Below, piece after piece: positions 6,516 through 13,828 of a DNA stretch of 20,539 bases. This DNA is from an uncultured Anaerolineae bacterium (GTDB taxonomy: Bacteria > Chloroflexota > Anaerolineae > B4-G1 > DUEL01): contig CALDFY010000238.1 of assembly GCA_937942115.1 (NCBI GenBank), forward strand, positions 1 through 20,539, in the 5' to 3' direction. A program made the translations under genes and the position numbers. The notes under the pieces are model-generated. The model was given only the letters and a program-made list of their open reading frames with translations, had not been told where the DNA came from and did not search any database. Within the stretch, counting starts at the first letter, position 1. The number at the start of each line of letters is the position of its first letter.

Positions 6516-7307
6516 ATGGAACCGATTGCGAAGAACTCCTGTCGCGCCCTGGGCATAGACATTGGCGCCGCAACGGCCAAAATCGTCGCGGTGGACGGTG
6601 CGGGGAACCTGATCTGGCATCACCTGGAACCGACCGAGGTGCGGGTGGAGGAGCAGGTGGACCGATTCCTGCTCCTGGCGCGGGAAGCCGTCGGCCCGCC
6701 GGAGCGACTCCCTCTGGTCGCCACCGGCTACGGCCGGGGGCTGGTCCGGCAGGCCACCCGCCGGATCACCGAAATCACCTGCCACGCCCGGGGGGTCTTC
6801 CGGGAACTGGGCTATGGCGGGACCCTGGTGGACATCGGCGGGCAGGATAGCAAAGTCATCGCCATCGGCCCCCGGGGGGAAGTGCTGGACTTCGTGATGA
6901 ACGACAAGTGCGCCGCCGGGACGGGCCGCTTCCTGGAGAACACCGCCCACCGGCTGGGCGTCCCCCTGGAGCGAATGGGAGAGGAGGCCCTGGCCGCGAC
7001 CGATGAGGTCTCCATCTCCAGCACCTGCACCGTCTTCGCCGAATCGGAGGTGGTCTCCCTCATCGCCCATGGGGTGGAGGTCGGCCCCATCCTGCGGGGA
7101 CTCCACCGCGCGCTGGTCCGCCGGGTTGTGGCGATGATCCGCACCGTGGGGCTGACCCCGCCGCTGATGCTCTCCGGCGGCGTCGTCCGCAACCCGGCCG
7201 TCCGCCGGATGCTGGAGGAGGAAACGGGCCAGCAGGTCGTCCTGCCCCGCCACCCCCAACTGATGGGTGCCTACGGGGCCGCCCTGCTGGCGCTGGAGAA
7301 CGGGTAG
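6516..7307 (+). CDS. Acyl-CoA dehydratase activase (BadF/BadG/HgdC ATPase family)
   Basis: A 263-residue ASKHA-fold ATPase of the HgdC/FldI type. These homodimers use ATP and a bridging [4Fe-4S] cluster to send a low-potential electron into 2-hydroxyacyl-CoA dehydratases or benzoyl-CoA-type reductases. Visible motifs are GIDIGAATAK (phosphate 1), DIGGQDSKVI, NDKCAAGTGRFLE with C132 and STCTVFAESEV with C171 (the two cluster cysteines), and SGGVVRN in the second nucleotide-binding half. Length matches stand-alone activases (about 260). ATG 6516 lacks a clear Shine-Dalgarno. No dehydratase subunits lie in the window; the next gene, after a hairpin, is an acyl-CoA ligase, which could make a substrate for such an enzyme. 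Confidence 0.88.
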   Translation: MEPIAKNSCRALGIDIGAATAKIVAVDGAGNLIWHHLEPTEVRVEEQVDRFLLLAREAVGPPERLPLVATGYGRGLVRQATRRITEITCHARGVFRELGYGGTLVDIGGQDSKVIAIGPRGEVLDFVMNDKCAAGTGRFLENTAHRLGVPLERMGEEALAATDEVSISSTCTVFAESEVVSLIAHGVEVGPILRGLHRALVRRVVAMIRTVGLTPPLMLSGGVVRNPAVRRMLEEETGQQVVLPRHPQLMGAYGAALLALENG

Positions 7308-7316
7308 GACCTCAGA

Positions 7317-7351
7317 GTTTGCGGCGGGCCGCAAAGCGGCCCGCCGCAAAC
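7317..7351. repeat. Perfect 16-bp hairpin, T tract 5' and A tract 3'
   Basis: Arms 7317-7332 and 7336-7351 are exact reverse complements around AAA. Each arm has a GCGGCGGGCC core, with TTT on the 5' side and AAA on the 3' side. It starts nine bases after the activase stop and ends 31 bases before the next ATG. Same design as 4148-4186 and 9688-9722. Confidence 0.85.
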
Positions 7352-7382
7352 CCCGCCGCAATTCCCATCCCGGAGGTGCAAA

Positions 7383-9062
7383 ATGGAGCGTCCCTGGCTC
7401 AAATTCTACGACAAAGAAGTGCCCCACCACATAGACTACCCCCGCATCCCTCTCTATCGCCTGCTGGACGATACCGCCACCGCCACGCCCGATAGGCCCT
7501 GTACCTGCTTCTTCGGCCGTCGGGAGCCCTACCGCCGCATCAAGGACTTCTCCGACCGCTTCGCCCTCGCGCTGCGCCGCCTGGGGGTCCAGAAGGGCGA
7601 CCGGGTGGCCCTGCTCCTGCCCAATCTCCCCCAGTTCATCATCGCCTACTACGGCATCCTCAAGGCCGGCGCGGTCGTCGTCCCCCTGAACCCCCTCTAC
7701 ACGGAGCGGGAACTGACGTTTCATCTGACCGACTCCGGCGCCGAGACCGTCGTCACCATCCCAATGTTTATGGAAAAGGTCGGCGCGCTGGAGGGGAAGA
7801 CGCCGCTTCAGCGGGTCATCTACACCCGCGTCGCCGACTTTCTCCCCTTCCCGCTGAGCCTGGTCCAGGGACTGCGGGAAGGGAAGGCGGCCCGGCAGGC
7901 CCTGCGGAAGTCCGGCGGCCTGCAATGGGTCCGTCTCCGGGACATGCTGCGGGAGCCCGCCCCGGCGGACTTTCGCCCCGAGCCGGTGGACCCGGACGAC
8001 ATGGCCGCGCTCCTCTATAGCGGCGGGACGACGGGGATCGCGAAAGGCATCATGCTCTCCCACTTCAACTTCGTCGCCAACGCCTATCAGGTAAAGGCGT
8101 GGGGTGCGCTCAGCAACGAACAGAGCATCCTGGCCGTCCTTCCCTTCTTCCACGGCTTCGGGATGAGCGTGACGATGAACGCGCCCATCCTGGCGGGCGG
8201 CGAAATCATCATCCTGCCCCGCTTCAATGCCCGTCAGGTCGCCCAGACCATCCACAAATACAAGCCCGACTTCTTCATCGGCGTCCCGACAATGTTCGTC
8301 GCCCTCAGCAACCTGCCCGACATCGGCAAGTACGACTTGCGCAGCGTCAAGGGGATCTTCGTGGGCGCTGCGCCCCTCACCCGCGCCATCAAGGAGGACT
8401 TTGAGTCCAAGACCGGCGGTCGGATGATTGAGGGCTACGGCCTGACGGAGGCGGTCACCGCGATCGCCGCCAACCCGTACCACGGCCTGCACAAAATCGG
8501 CAGCATCGGCATCCCCTTCCCGGACGTGGACATGAAAATCGTCAGCCTGGACGGGACGCGCGACCTGCCCCCGGGCGAACAGGGGGAAATCGTCCTGCGC
8601 TCCCCCACGGTGATGCTGGGCTACTACAAAATGCCGGAGGAGACGGCGAAGACCATTGTGGACGGCTGGCTTTTCACCGGCGACATCGGCTACATGGACG
8701 AGGATGGCTACTTCTACATCACCGACCGGAAAAAAGAACTCATCATCGTGGGTGGCTTCAACGTCTTCCCCCGGGAGATAGACGAATTGATTTACCAGCA
8801 CCCCAAAGTGAAAGAGGGGATCACCGTCGGCATCCCGGACCCGTACAAGGGGGAGCGGATCAAGGTGTACATCGTCCTGAAGGATGGGGAGACGGCCACC
8901 GAGGAGGAGTTCATCGCCTACTTCCGTCAGCACCTGACGCCCTACAAGGTCCCCTCGGAGGTGGAATTCCGCACTGAACTGCCCAAGAGCGCCATCGGCA
9001 AAATTCTGCGGCGACAACTGCGGGAGGAGGAAATCCGGAAGGCCCAGGAAGCCGGATCATGA
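7383..9062 (+). CDS. Long-chain fatty-acid--CoA ligase (AMP-forming)
   Basis: A 559-residue member of the ANL superfamily that activates a fatty or other organic acid through an acyl-adenylate and transfers it to CoA. Motifs in order are the phosphate loop YSGGTTGIAKG (residues 212-222), the aromatic/GYGLTEA motif, TGDIGYMDEDGY (hinge region), DRKKELIIVGGFNVFPREI and the C-terminal catalytic lysine segment PKSAIGKILRR. The loop sequence and length fit FadD-like long- or medium-chain ligases. Start ATG 7383 has GGAGGTG four bases upstream. It follows the activase after a hairpin and precedes, after a repeat-filled gap, the methylmalonyl-CoA epimerase. Chain length is not determinable from sequence. 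Confidence 0.9.
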   Translation: MERPWLKFYDKEVPHHIDYPRIPLYRLLDDTATATPDRPCTCFFGRREPYRRIKDFSDRFALALRRLGVQKGDRVALLLPNLPQFIIAYYGILKAGAVVVPLNPLYTERELTFHLTDSGAETVVTIPMFMEKVGALEGKTPLQRVIYTRVADFLPFPLSLVQGLREGKAARQALRKSGGLQWVRLRDMLREPAPADFRPEPVDPDDMAALLYSGGTTGIAKGIMLSHFNFVANAYQVKAWGALSNEQSILAVLPFFHGFGMSVTMNAPILAGGEIIILPRFNARQVAQTIHKYKPDFFIGVPTMFVALSNLPDIGKYDLRSVKGIFVGAAPLTRAIKEDFESKTGGRMIEGYGLTEAVTAIAANPYHGLHKIGSIGIPFPDVDMKIVSLDGTRDLPPGEQGEIVLRSPTVMLGYYKMPEETAKTIVDGWLFTGDIGYMDEDGYFYITDRKKELIIVGGFNVFPREIDELIYQHPKVKEGITVGIPDPYKGERIKVYIVLKDGETATEEEFIAYFRQHLTPYKVPSEVEFRTELPKSAIGKILRRQLREEEIRKAQEAGS

Positions 9063-9065
9063 AAA

Positions 9066-9268
9066 CGGTTCGCAGTCAGCCACGCAGCCGTTCGCAGTCA
9101 GCCACGTAGCCGTTCGTAGTCAGCTACGGCCGTTCGTAGTCAGCCACGCCGCGCAGCGGAGTGGCGGTTTGTAGTTAGCCACGGAGCGCAGCGGAGTGGC
9201 GTCTGAACGGCACTCCACTTCGTTTCGTGCCTGACTACGAACAGAGCCGCGCCGCGCAGCGGAGTGGC
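9066..9268. repeat. Imperfect tandem and inverted repeat array (GTTCGTAGTCAGC / AGCGGAGTGGC)
   Basis: Five imperfect direct copies of a unit like CCGTTCGYAGTCAGCCACG start at 9066, 9088, 9110, 9130 and 9165; the first two are 22 bases each. GTTCGTAGTCAG (9112-9123, 9132-9143) occurs inverted as CTGACTACGAAC at 9231-9242. GCCGCGCAGCGGAGTGGC occurs exactly at 9148-9165 and 9251-9268, with a near copy at about 9183-9200. The whole gap between the ligase and epimerase is filled by this array. Confidence 0.8.
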
Positions 9269-9288
9269 ATCAAAGCGGAGGACGTCCT

Positions 9289-9687
9289 ATGCCGACTGCT
9301 ATTCACCACATTGCCATTGCCGTCAACGACCTGGAGGCCGCGCTGGCCTTCTACCGGGACGCGCTGGGGCTGGAAGTGTCCGAGCGCCGGGAGGTCCCCG
9401 AGGAAGGAGTGGAGATCGCCTTTCTCCCCGCCGGGGAGGGGGAGATAGAACTCCTGCGCCCGCTGGGCCCCGATAGCAGTGTGGCCCGGTTTCTGGAGAA
9501 ACGGGGGGAGGGACTGCATCACATCTGCCTGAGGGTGGAGAACATCACGGCCGCGATGGAGCGGTTGCGGGCCGCCGGCGCGACCCTGTTGAGCGAAGAA
9601 CCCCGCGTCGGCGCCGACGGCACCCGCTACGTCTTCATCCACCCCAAATCCGCCCACGGCGTCCTGCTGGAACTGTACGAGAGATAA
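9289..9687 (+). CDS. mce: Methylmalonyl-CoA epimerase (VOC family)
   Basis: A 132-residue vicinal-oxygen-chelate protein with two repeated beta-alpha-beta-beta-beta halves. It interconverts (2S)- and (2R)-methylmalonyl-CoA in propionate metabolism. Metal ligands expected for the family are visible: H7 in IHHIAIAV, H78 in GLHHICLRVENI and E128 in LLELYER, with FYRDALGLEV and IHPKSAHGVLLE typical of this enzyme. Length fits (about 130-145). ATG 9289 has GGAGG (9277-9281) seven bases upstream. No methylmalonyl-CoA mutase or propionyl-CoA carboxylase genes are in the window. A related VOC enzyme is possible, but the C-terminal motif favours the epimerase. Confidence 0.88.
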   Translation: MPTAIHHIAIAVNDLEAALAFYRDALGLEVSERREVPEEGVEIAFLPAGEGEIELLRPLGPDSSVARFLEKRGEGLHHICLRVENITAAMERLRAAGATLLSEEPRVGADGTRYVFIHPKSAHGVLLELYER

Positions 9688-9722
9688 GGGTTTTTCCGGC
9701 GGCGAAGCCGCCGGAAAAACCC
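9688..9722. repeat. Perfect 16-bp hairpin, T tract 5' and A tract 3'
   Basis: Arms 9688-9703 and 9707-9722 are exact reverse complements around GAA. Each arm has a CCGGCGGC core with TTTTT on the 5' side and AAAAA on the 3' side. It begins directly after the TAA of the epimerase gene. Third member of the family at 4148 and 7317. Confidence 0.85.
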
Positions 9723-9740
9723 CTGCGTGCGCCCTGCGAC

Positions 9741-12146
9741 ATGCGACGTGCTCCCTGCGATATGCGCCCTGCTCCCTATCGGGTCCTCATTGCGCGCCTC
9801 TCCCCCCTGCGGGACGTGGATCGTTCTCTCCCCCACCGCTTCCTCTTCCACGAAGTCCGCCGGGCCCTCCCCGAGGCGGACGTGGACCTGGCCTTCTTCC
9901 CGCCGGGCCGGGTAGGAGACACCCTCCCCCCTCTGACCGGCATCCACTCCCGCCGTCCGGCACGGGAATTTGACCTCATCCTGGTCTCCAACGCGTACAT
10001 TCTGGAACTGCTGAATCTCCCCTATGTCCTGCTTCGCTCCGGCATCCCCCTCTTTGCCGGGGAACGCTCGGAGAGCGACCCCGTCATTCTTCTCGGCGGC
10101 TCCAACGCGATGGCCGCGCAGGCCGTCATCCGGGAGGACGGCGACGCACTGGCGGACGGCATCTTCTTCGGCGAAGGGGAGGGACGGGTCGGGGACATCG
10201 TTCGGGCCCTGGCCGGGGGAGGGGGAAGGCGGGAGCGGCTGGAGGCCGCTGCGACAACCGGCCCCGGCCTCTGGGTCGCCGGAAGCCGCCGCCGAACCGT
10301 CAAGGCGGTCTGTCGGCCCCGGCCGCAGGACCTCCCCACCGTCTACCCCCTCCTGGATACCCCCGAGGCCCACACGGCCTACCTCCAGATCACCTGGGGG
10401 TGTCCCGCTTTCTGCTCCTTCTGCTTTGAGGGGTACGACCGCAAGCCCTACCGGGAACTTCCGGCGAAGGAACTTCTCCCAGTGGCCCGGCAACTGAAGC
10501 AGGCCCAGGGGGCGGAGGAAATCGGCCTCTACAGTTTCAACTTCAACACCCACGGGGAAATCTTTGACCTCCTCCTGGAACTGCACCGTCTTTTTGACCG
10601 GGTGAGCCTGAAGAGCCAGCGGGCCGACATCCTGTGGCGGGTGCCCGGCCTGATAGAGGCAGAACTGGCGGCGGAGAAGCGGGAATTCACCCTGGGGATT
10701 GAGGGCATCAGCGCCCGGCAGCGGGCGTTCCTTCAGAAAAGTCTCCCCACCGAGGAGATGACTGCCCTGCTGGAGCGGCTGGTCCGGGAGCCTATCCGTC
10801 GCATCAAACTCTTCTACATCCTCACCGGCTACGAGACGGAGGACGACCTGGGCGAGTTCCGGGCCTTCGTCCGCTGGCTGCGGGACGTGCGGGCGGCCTC
10901 TCCCTCCCGACCCCGGGTCATCTTCAGCGTGGGGCCGCTGGTGCGGATGCCCTTCACCCCCCTCCGGTACGACCGGCTCTTCCTGGAGGAGAAGCCCTGG
11001 CGCCCCCTCGTCGGCGCGGTTCGCTCCGCCTGCGAAACCAACGGCTTTGAGTTTCGCCTGGCCTTTGACTGGGCCGAGTACGCCACCACCCAGGTGCTGG
11101 CGCTGGGGGGATACTGGCTGGTGGAACCGCTGGTGGCGCAAGCGCGGGACGGGGCCTTCTACGACCGTCGCCTGCCCCGGGGGTACTGGGAGGCGCTGCG
11201 GGCCTGGATGGAGCGCGCCGGTCTCTGGACCGACGTCTTCCTGGGCGAGAAAGGCCCTGACTACCCCTTCCCGCTGGAATTCGTCCAGACCGACATCCCG
11301 GCGGATTTCCTGTACCGGCAATACCGGGCCGCGCGCGCCGGCCTGGATCCGGGGTACTGCCTGGGCGACGCGGCGGGGCCGGGGCGATGCCGGGGGTGCG
11401 GCGCCTGCCCGGACGAGGAACACCGTCGGGCGGTCCTGCATCACCGCATCCGCATCCCCGACCTGGGGCCGTATCTGGCCGAATTGCAGGACGTGGTGAA
11501 CCGCAAACGGCGGCTGCGCCCCGTCTACTACCGCCTCCGCACCGACGCCGCGCTTTCCGGCGTCCATCCGGCCTTTCTGAACGCCTTCGTCTTCCGGCAG
11601 ATACTGGCCCGCGCGCCCGAACTGGCGGAGAACCTCCTCAGCGTGCGGGAGGCGCTCTTCACTGTCCCGCCCAACGACCGCCGGTTTCCCACCCTGGGCG
11701 GCGAGACCGTCTTTGCGCTGCGGGCCTGGGACGCCGATGCCCTGCGGGCGGCATTATCTTCCCTCCCTGCGCCGGGAGAGGGGTTGGAGGTGCGGGGGCC
11801 GGTGGAGAACTTCACCCCCGGCGCCTTCACAAAGGCCCATCTGGCGCTCTCCCTCCCCCTCCCGCTCCCCACGGCGCGCGCGGCGCTGGAAGGGTACCTG
11901 CGCGGGGCCTACGTCCCCTTCTCCCTGCGGCGGGAAGGGGAGGGGTACGGGATAGAGGTTCCGCCGCGCGGGCGGAAGAAGAAAGTGCTCTTCGGGGGGT
12001 ATCTGGAGGGCCAGGAGGAGCGGACGGCGGTTGTGCTGGAGGTCGGGCCGAAGTTTGACCTCCGGGCCCTGCTGGAGATGGCGGGCAGCGACCTGCGGGC
12101 CGGAGATTGCCGGGTGGAGGTCAGAGGGGTGGAGACTCAACCGTAG
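9741..12146 (+). CDS. Radical SAM protein with B12-binding-like N-terminus and extra cysteine cluster
   Basis: Up to 801 residues. The first 140 or so resemble the cobalamin-binding-type domain found before the radical SAM core in TIGR03960/YgiQ-like proteins (FDLILVSNAYILELLNLPY, then DPVILLGGSNAMA). The radical SAM core follows, with C221, C225 and C228 in CPAFCSFC for the SAM-binding [4Fe-4S] cluster. A second cluster-like motif lies at C540-X9-C550-X2-C553-X2-C556. The last 230 residues are an unassigned domain ending in LEVGPKFDLRALLE. No specific reaction can be given. Start is uncertain: ATG 9741 and ATG 9762 are both in a short repetitive stretch without Shine-Dalgarno, and 9762 begins the conserved-looking part. 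A canonical terminator follows at once. Confidence 0.8.
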   Translation: MRRAPCDMRPAPYRVLIARLSPLRDVDRSLPHRFLFHEVRRALPEADVDLAFFPPGRVGDTLPPLTGIHSRRPAREFDLILVSNAYILELLNLPYVLLRSGIPLFAGERSESDPVILLGGSNAMAAQAVIREDGDALADGIFFGEGEGRVGDIVRALAGGGGRRERLEAAATTGPGLWVAGSRRRTVKAVCRPRPQDLPTVYPLLDTPEAHTAYLQITWGCPAFCSFCFEGYDRKPYRELPAKELLPVARQLKQAQGAEEIGLYSFNFNTHGEIFDLLLELHRLFDRVSLKSQRADILWRVPGLIEAELAAEKREFTLGIEGISARQRAFLQKSLPTEEMTALLERLVREPIRRIKLFYILTGYETEDDLGEFRAFVRWLRDVRAASPSRPRVIFSVGPLVRMPFTPLRYDRLFLEEKPWRPLVGAVRSACETNGFEFRLAFDWAEYATTQVLALGGYWLVEPLVAQARDGAFYDRRLPRGYWEALRAWMERAGLWTDVFLGEKGPDYPFPLEFVQTDIPADFLYRQYRAARAGLDPGYCLGDAAGPGRCRGCGACPDEEHRRAVLHHRIRIPDLGPYLAELQDVVNRKRRLRPVYYRLRTDAALSGVHPAFLNAFVFRQILARAPELAENLLSVREALFTVPPNDRRFPTLGGETVFALRAWDADALRAALSSLPAPGEGLEVRGPVENFTPGAFTKAHLALSLPLPLPTARAALEGYLRGAYVPFSLRREGEGYGIEVPPRGRKKKVLFGGYLEGQEERTAVVLEVGPKFDLRALLEMAGSDLRAGDCRVEVRGVETQP

Positions 12147-12171
12147 GACGGGCTTTTTCGCCCGTCTTTTT
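12147..12171 (+). terminator. Intrinsic terminator after the radical SAM gene
   Basis: GACGGGC (12147-12153) and GCCCGTC (12160-12166) form a 7-bp stem around TTTTTC, followed by TTTTT (12167-12171). It starts right after the TAG stop. TTTTTCGCCCGTC is then repeated at 12167-12179, so a second stem can use the same 5' arm. Confidence 0.8.
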
Positions 12172-12184
12172 CGCCCGTCTGGAC

Positions 12185-12385
12185 GGCCTGAAGAGGCCAA
12201 TGGTGCCCACATTGAACGTGCCAGGCACTTTCTGAAGTGCCTGGCACGTCCCGGCGCAGGCCGCCAGGCCTGTACAGGCTAACAGCCTGCGCTACAGAGG
12301 CTAACAGCCTGCGCTACCGAAGCACAGGCCGCCAGGCCTGTACAGGCTAACAGCCTGCGCTACAGAAAAAGTGAGCGCCATTGGC
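12185..12385. repeat. Composite palindromic mosaic between convergent genes
   Basis: A chain of small palindromes fills the gap. GGCCT/AGGCC stands at 12185-12198. A perfect 15-bp hairpin with TCTG loop stands at 12216-12249 (GTGCCAGGCACTT arm). Two copies of a GC(G/A)CAGGCCGCCAGGCCTGTACAGG unit, in pieces, start at about 12254 and 12322, and three copies of GGCTAACAGCCTGCGC at about 12278, 12299 and 12346. The outer ends, CCAATGGTGCCCAC (12198-12211) and GTGAGCGCCATTGG (12371-12384), are inverted and match at 12 of 14 positions, as in a small non-autonomous element. Confidence 0.8.
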
Positions 12386-12399
12386 ATGGCGAGGCCGTC

Positions 12400-12870
12400 C
12401 TACCTCCGCAGCGTCGCGACCAGCCGGCGCGGGAAGAGGAGCAGGTCCAGCGCGGCGGTGATGTCCGGGGCCAGCACATCGGCGGCCTGCAGGCAGGAGA
12501 GGGCCAACCCCTCCGGCCCCAGGACGGCGATGCCCAGCGCGGCCCGCTCCAGCATCCGGGCGTCGTTGGCCCCGTTGCCGAGGGCGACCACACGGTCGGC
12601 CCCCAGCCGTTCCACCAGCGCCGCCTTCTGCTCCCCCTCGTCTCCCGGCTCCAGGCGGGATGGAGTAACCCCCAAATCCTCTGCCACCGCCGCCAGCGTC
12701 CCGTGCGTGTCCGCGCTGACCAGGTGGACGGTGAGGGTCGGGCGCAGTCGGGCGACCCGCTCCCGCACGCCGGGCAGGAGCGTCCCGTCCAGCGCCACCG
12801 TCCCGTTCAGGTCCAGGACCAGATGCTCCAGGCGGAGCCGGTCACGGGATGATATGACGATTTCCAGCAC
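12400..12870 (-). CDS. Soluble P-type-ATPase-like HAD phosphatase (COG4087 type)
   Basis: A 156-residue HAD-superfamily protein. Motif I is DLNGT (D20 nucleophile, N22), unlike the usual DxDGT of phosphatases and closer to the DKTGT of P-type ATPases. S52 in HLVSADTHGT serves as motif II, K82 as motif III, and GNGANDARML (98-107) as motif IV. This matches the stand-alone cytosolic family often called soluble P-type ATPase, whose substrate is unknown. Start GTG 12870 lies eight bases after the stop of the VIT-family gene, with GGGGGG just before it, so the two are very likely cotranscribed. Asn in place of the second Asp would weaken general acid-base catalysis and may mean slow turnover or a regulatory role. 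Confidence 0.85.
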   Translation of the reverse strand: MLEIVISSRDRLRLEHLVLDLNGTVALDGTLLPGVRERVARLRPTLTVHLVSADTHGTLAAVAEDLGVTPSRLEPGDEGEQKAALVERLGADRVVALGNGANDARMLERAALGIAVLGPEGLALSCLQAADVLAPDITAALDLLLFPRRLVATLRR

Positions 12871-12878
12871 GGACCCCC

Positions 12879-13760
12879 CTATACTTCCACCCCGAACACC
12901 GTCCGCATCAGGACGCCGATGCCGAAACTGATCGCCGCCACCGCCAGACTCAGCCCGGCCATCTCCAGGAACCGCCGCCGGAAGGGCAGGTCACGGGCCA
13001 CGGAGATGTAGTAGTTGAAGAAGGCGATGATCAGAACCGCTACCGCCAGCGTGGTCGCCAGGCAGAGGTACGGGCTTTTCAGCAGGAGGTACGGCAGGAC
13101 GAGGGCCAGGACGGTGAAGATGTAGGCGATGCCGGTGTAGAGGGACGCCCGCAGCGGGTCCCGCCCGTCTCCCTCAGCCTTCGTGGAGAGGTACTCCGAA
13201 GCGGCCATAGAGAGGGCGGCGGCGATACCGGTGATGGTCCCCGTCATCGCCACCAGTTGGGTGTTCTGCAGGGCGAAGGTCAGCCCGGCCAGCGCGCCCG
13301 TCAACTCCACCAGCGCGTCGTTCAGGCCCAGGACGATGGAGCCGGTGTACCGGAGCCGCTCCTCGTCCAGCATCGCCAGCAGGGCCTCTTCGTGGGCTTT
13401 CTCATCCCGCGCGATGGCCTCAATGCCGGGGACGATGCCCTCTATCCGGGCATAGTTATCCCGCGCTCCCTCTTCCCCCCGCTCCATCCGTTTGACCGCG
13501 AAGGTGATGCCCAGGACGCGCCCGGTCAGGGTGTAGAACCAGACTCTGAGCCAGTCGGGACGGACTTCCTCTCCGGTGACGCGGGACCAGTAGCGGGAAT
13601 GGCGGAGTTCATCGGCCGCAATGCGCTCCAGGACGGCCCGGTTCTGGGACTCCCGGACCGTCCGCGCCAGCCGGGTATAGATGTGGTGCTCGGTGAGTTC
13701 GTCCCGCTGGTAGGCCAGCAGGGTCTGTTTCTCCTGAGGGGTGAGGCTCGGTTCGGCCAT
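12879..13760 (-). CDS. Ferritin-like domain fused to VIT1/CCC1 transporter (MbfA-like)
   Basis: A 293-residue membrane protein. Residues about 8-135 form a rubrerythrin/ferritin-like four-helix domain with E21, E51 and H54 in [10 protein letters not shown], and E120 and H123 in ARDEKAHEE as likely di-iron ligands. Residues about 138-293 are a VIT1/CCC1 domain with about five transmembrane segments, starting with [19 protein letters not shown], typical of the family. Rhizobial MbfA proteins with this fusion export iron and protect against peroxide; manganese transport is also possible. The gene is downstream of mrp and just upstream of the HAD gene. ATG 13760 has no clear Shine-Dalgarno; short AT-rich repetitive sequence and the heptamer array at 13794-13828 precede it. 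Confidence 0.9.
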   Translation of the reverse strand: MAEPSLTPQEKQTLLAYQRDELTEHHIYTRLARTVRESQNRAVLERIAADELRHSRYWSRVTGEEVRPDWLRVWFYTLTGRVLGITFAVKRMERGEEGARDNYARIEGIVPGIEAIARDEKAHEEALLAMLDEERLRYTGSIVLGLNDALVELTGALAGLTFALQNTQLVAMTGTITGIAAALSMAASEYLSTKAEGDGRDPLRASLYTGIAYIFTVLALVLPYLLLKSPYLCLATTLAVAVLIIAFFNYYISVARDLPFRRRFLEMAGLSLAVAAISFGIGVLMRTVFGVEV

Positions 13761-13793
13761 AGTGCGTATTTCGTAATCCGTATTCCGTCCCCC

Positions 13794-13828
13794 GCTTCAC
13801 GTTTCACGTTTCACGCTTCACGCTTCAC
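13794..13828. repeat. Heptamer tandem array (GCTTCAC/GTTTCAC), five copies
   Basis: Five back-to-back 7-base units on the + strand: GCTTCAC, GTTTCAC, GTTTCAC, GCTTCAC, GCTTCAC. The two copies nearest mrp encode its final residues (KREA and stop) on the - strand, so the coding region ends inside the array. A sister array lies at 14885-14926. Confidence 0.9.

Noticed and set aside
6480..9017. An 845-codon open frame on the - strand across the activase and acyl-CoA ligase
   Set aside because: Antisense shadow of two genes with intact catalytic motifs; no domain or start signal of its own.
9627..11567. A 646-codon open frame on the - strand under the radical SAM gene
   Set aside because: Antisense shadow; it crosses the perfect hairpin at 9688-9722 and shows no domain.
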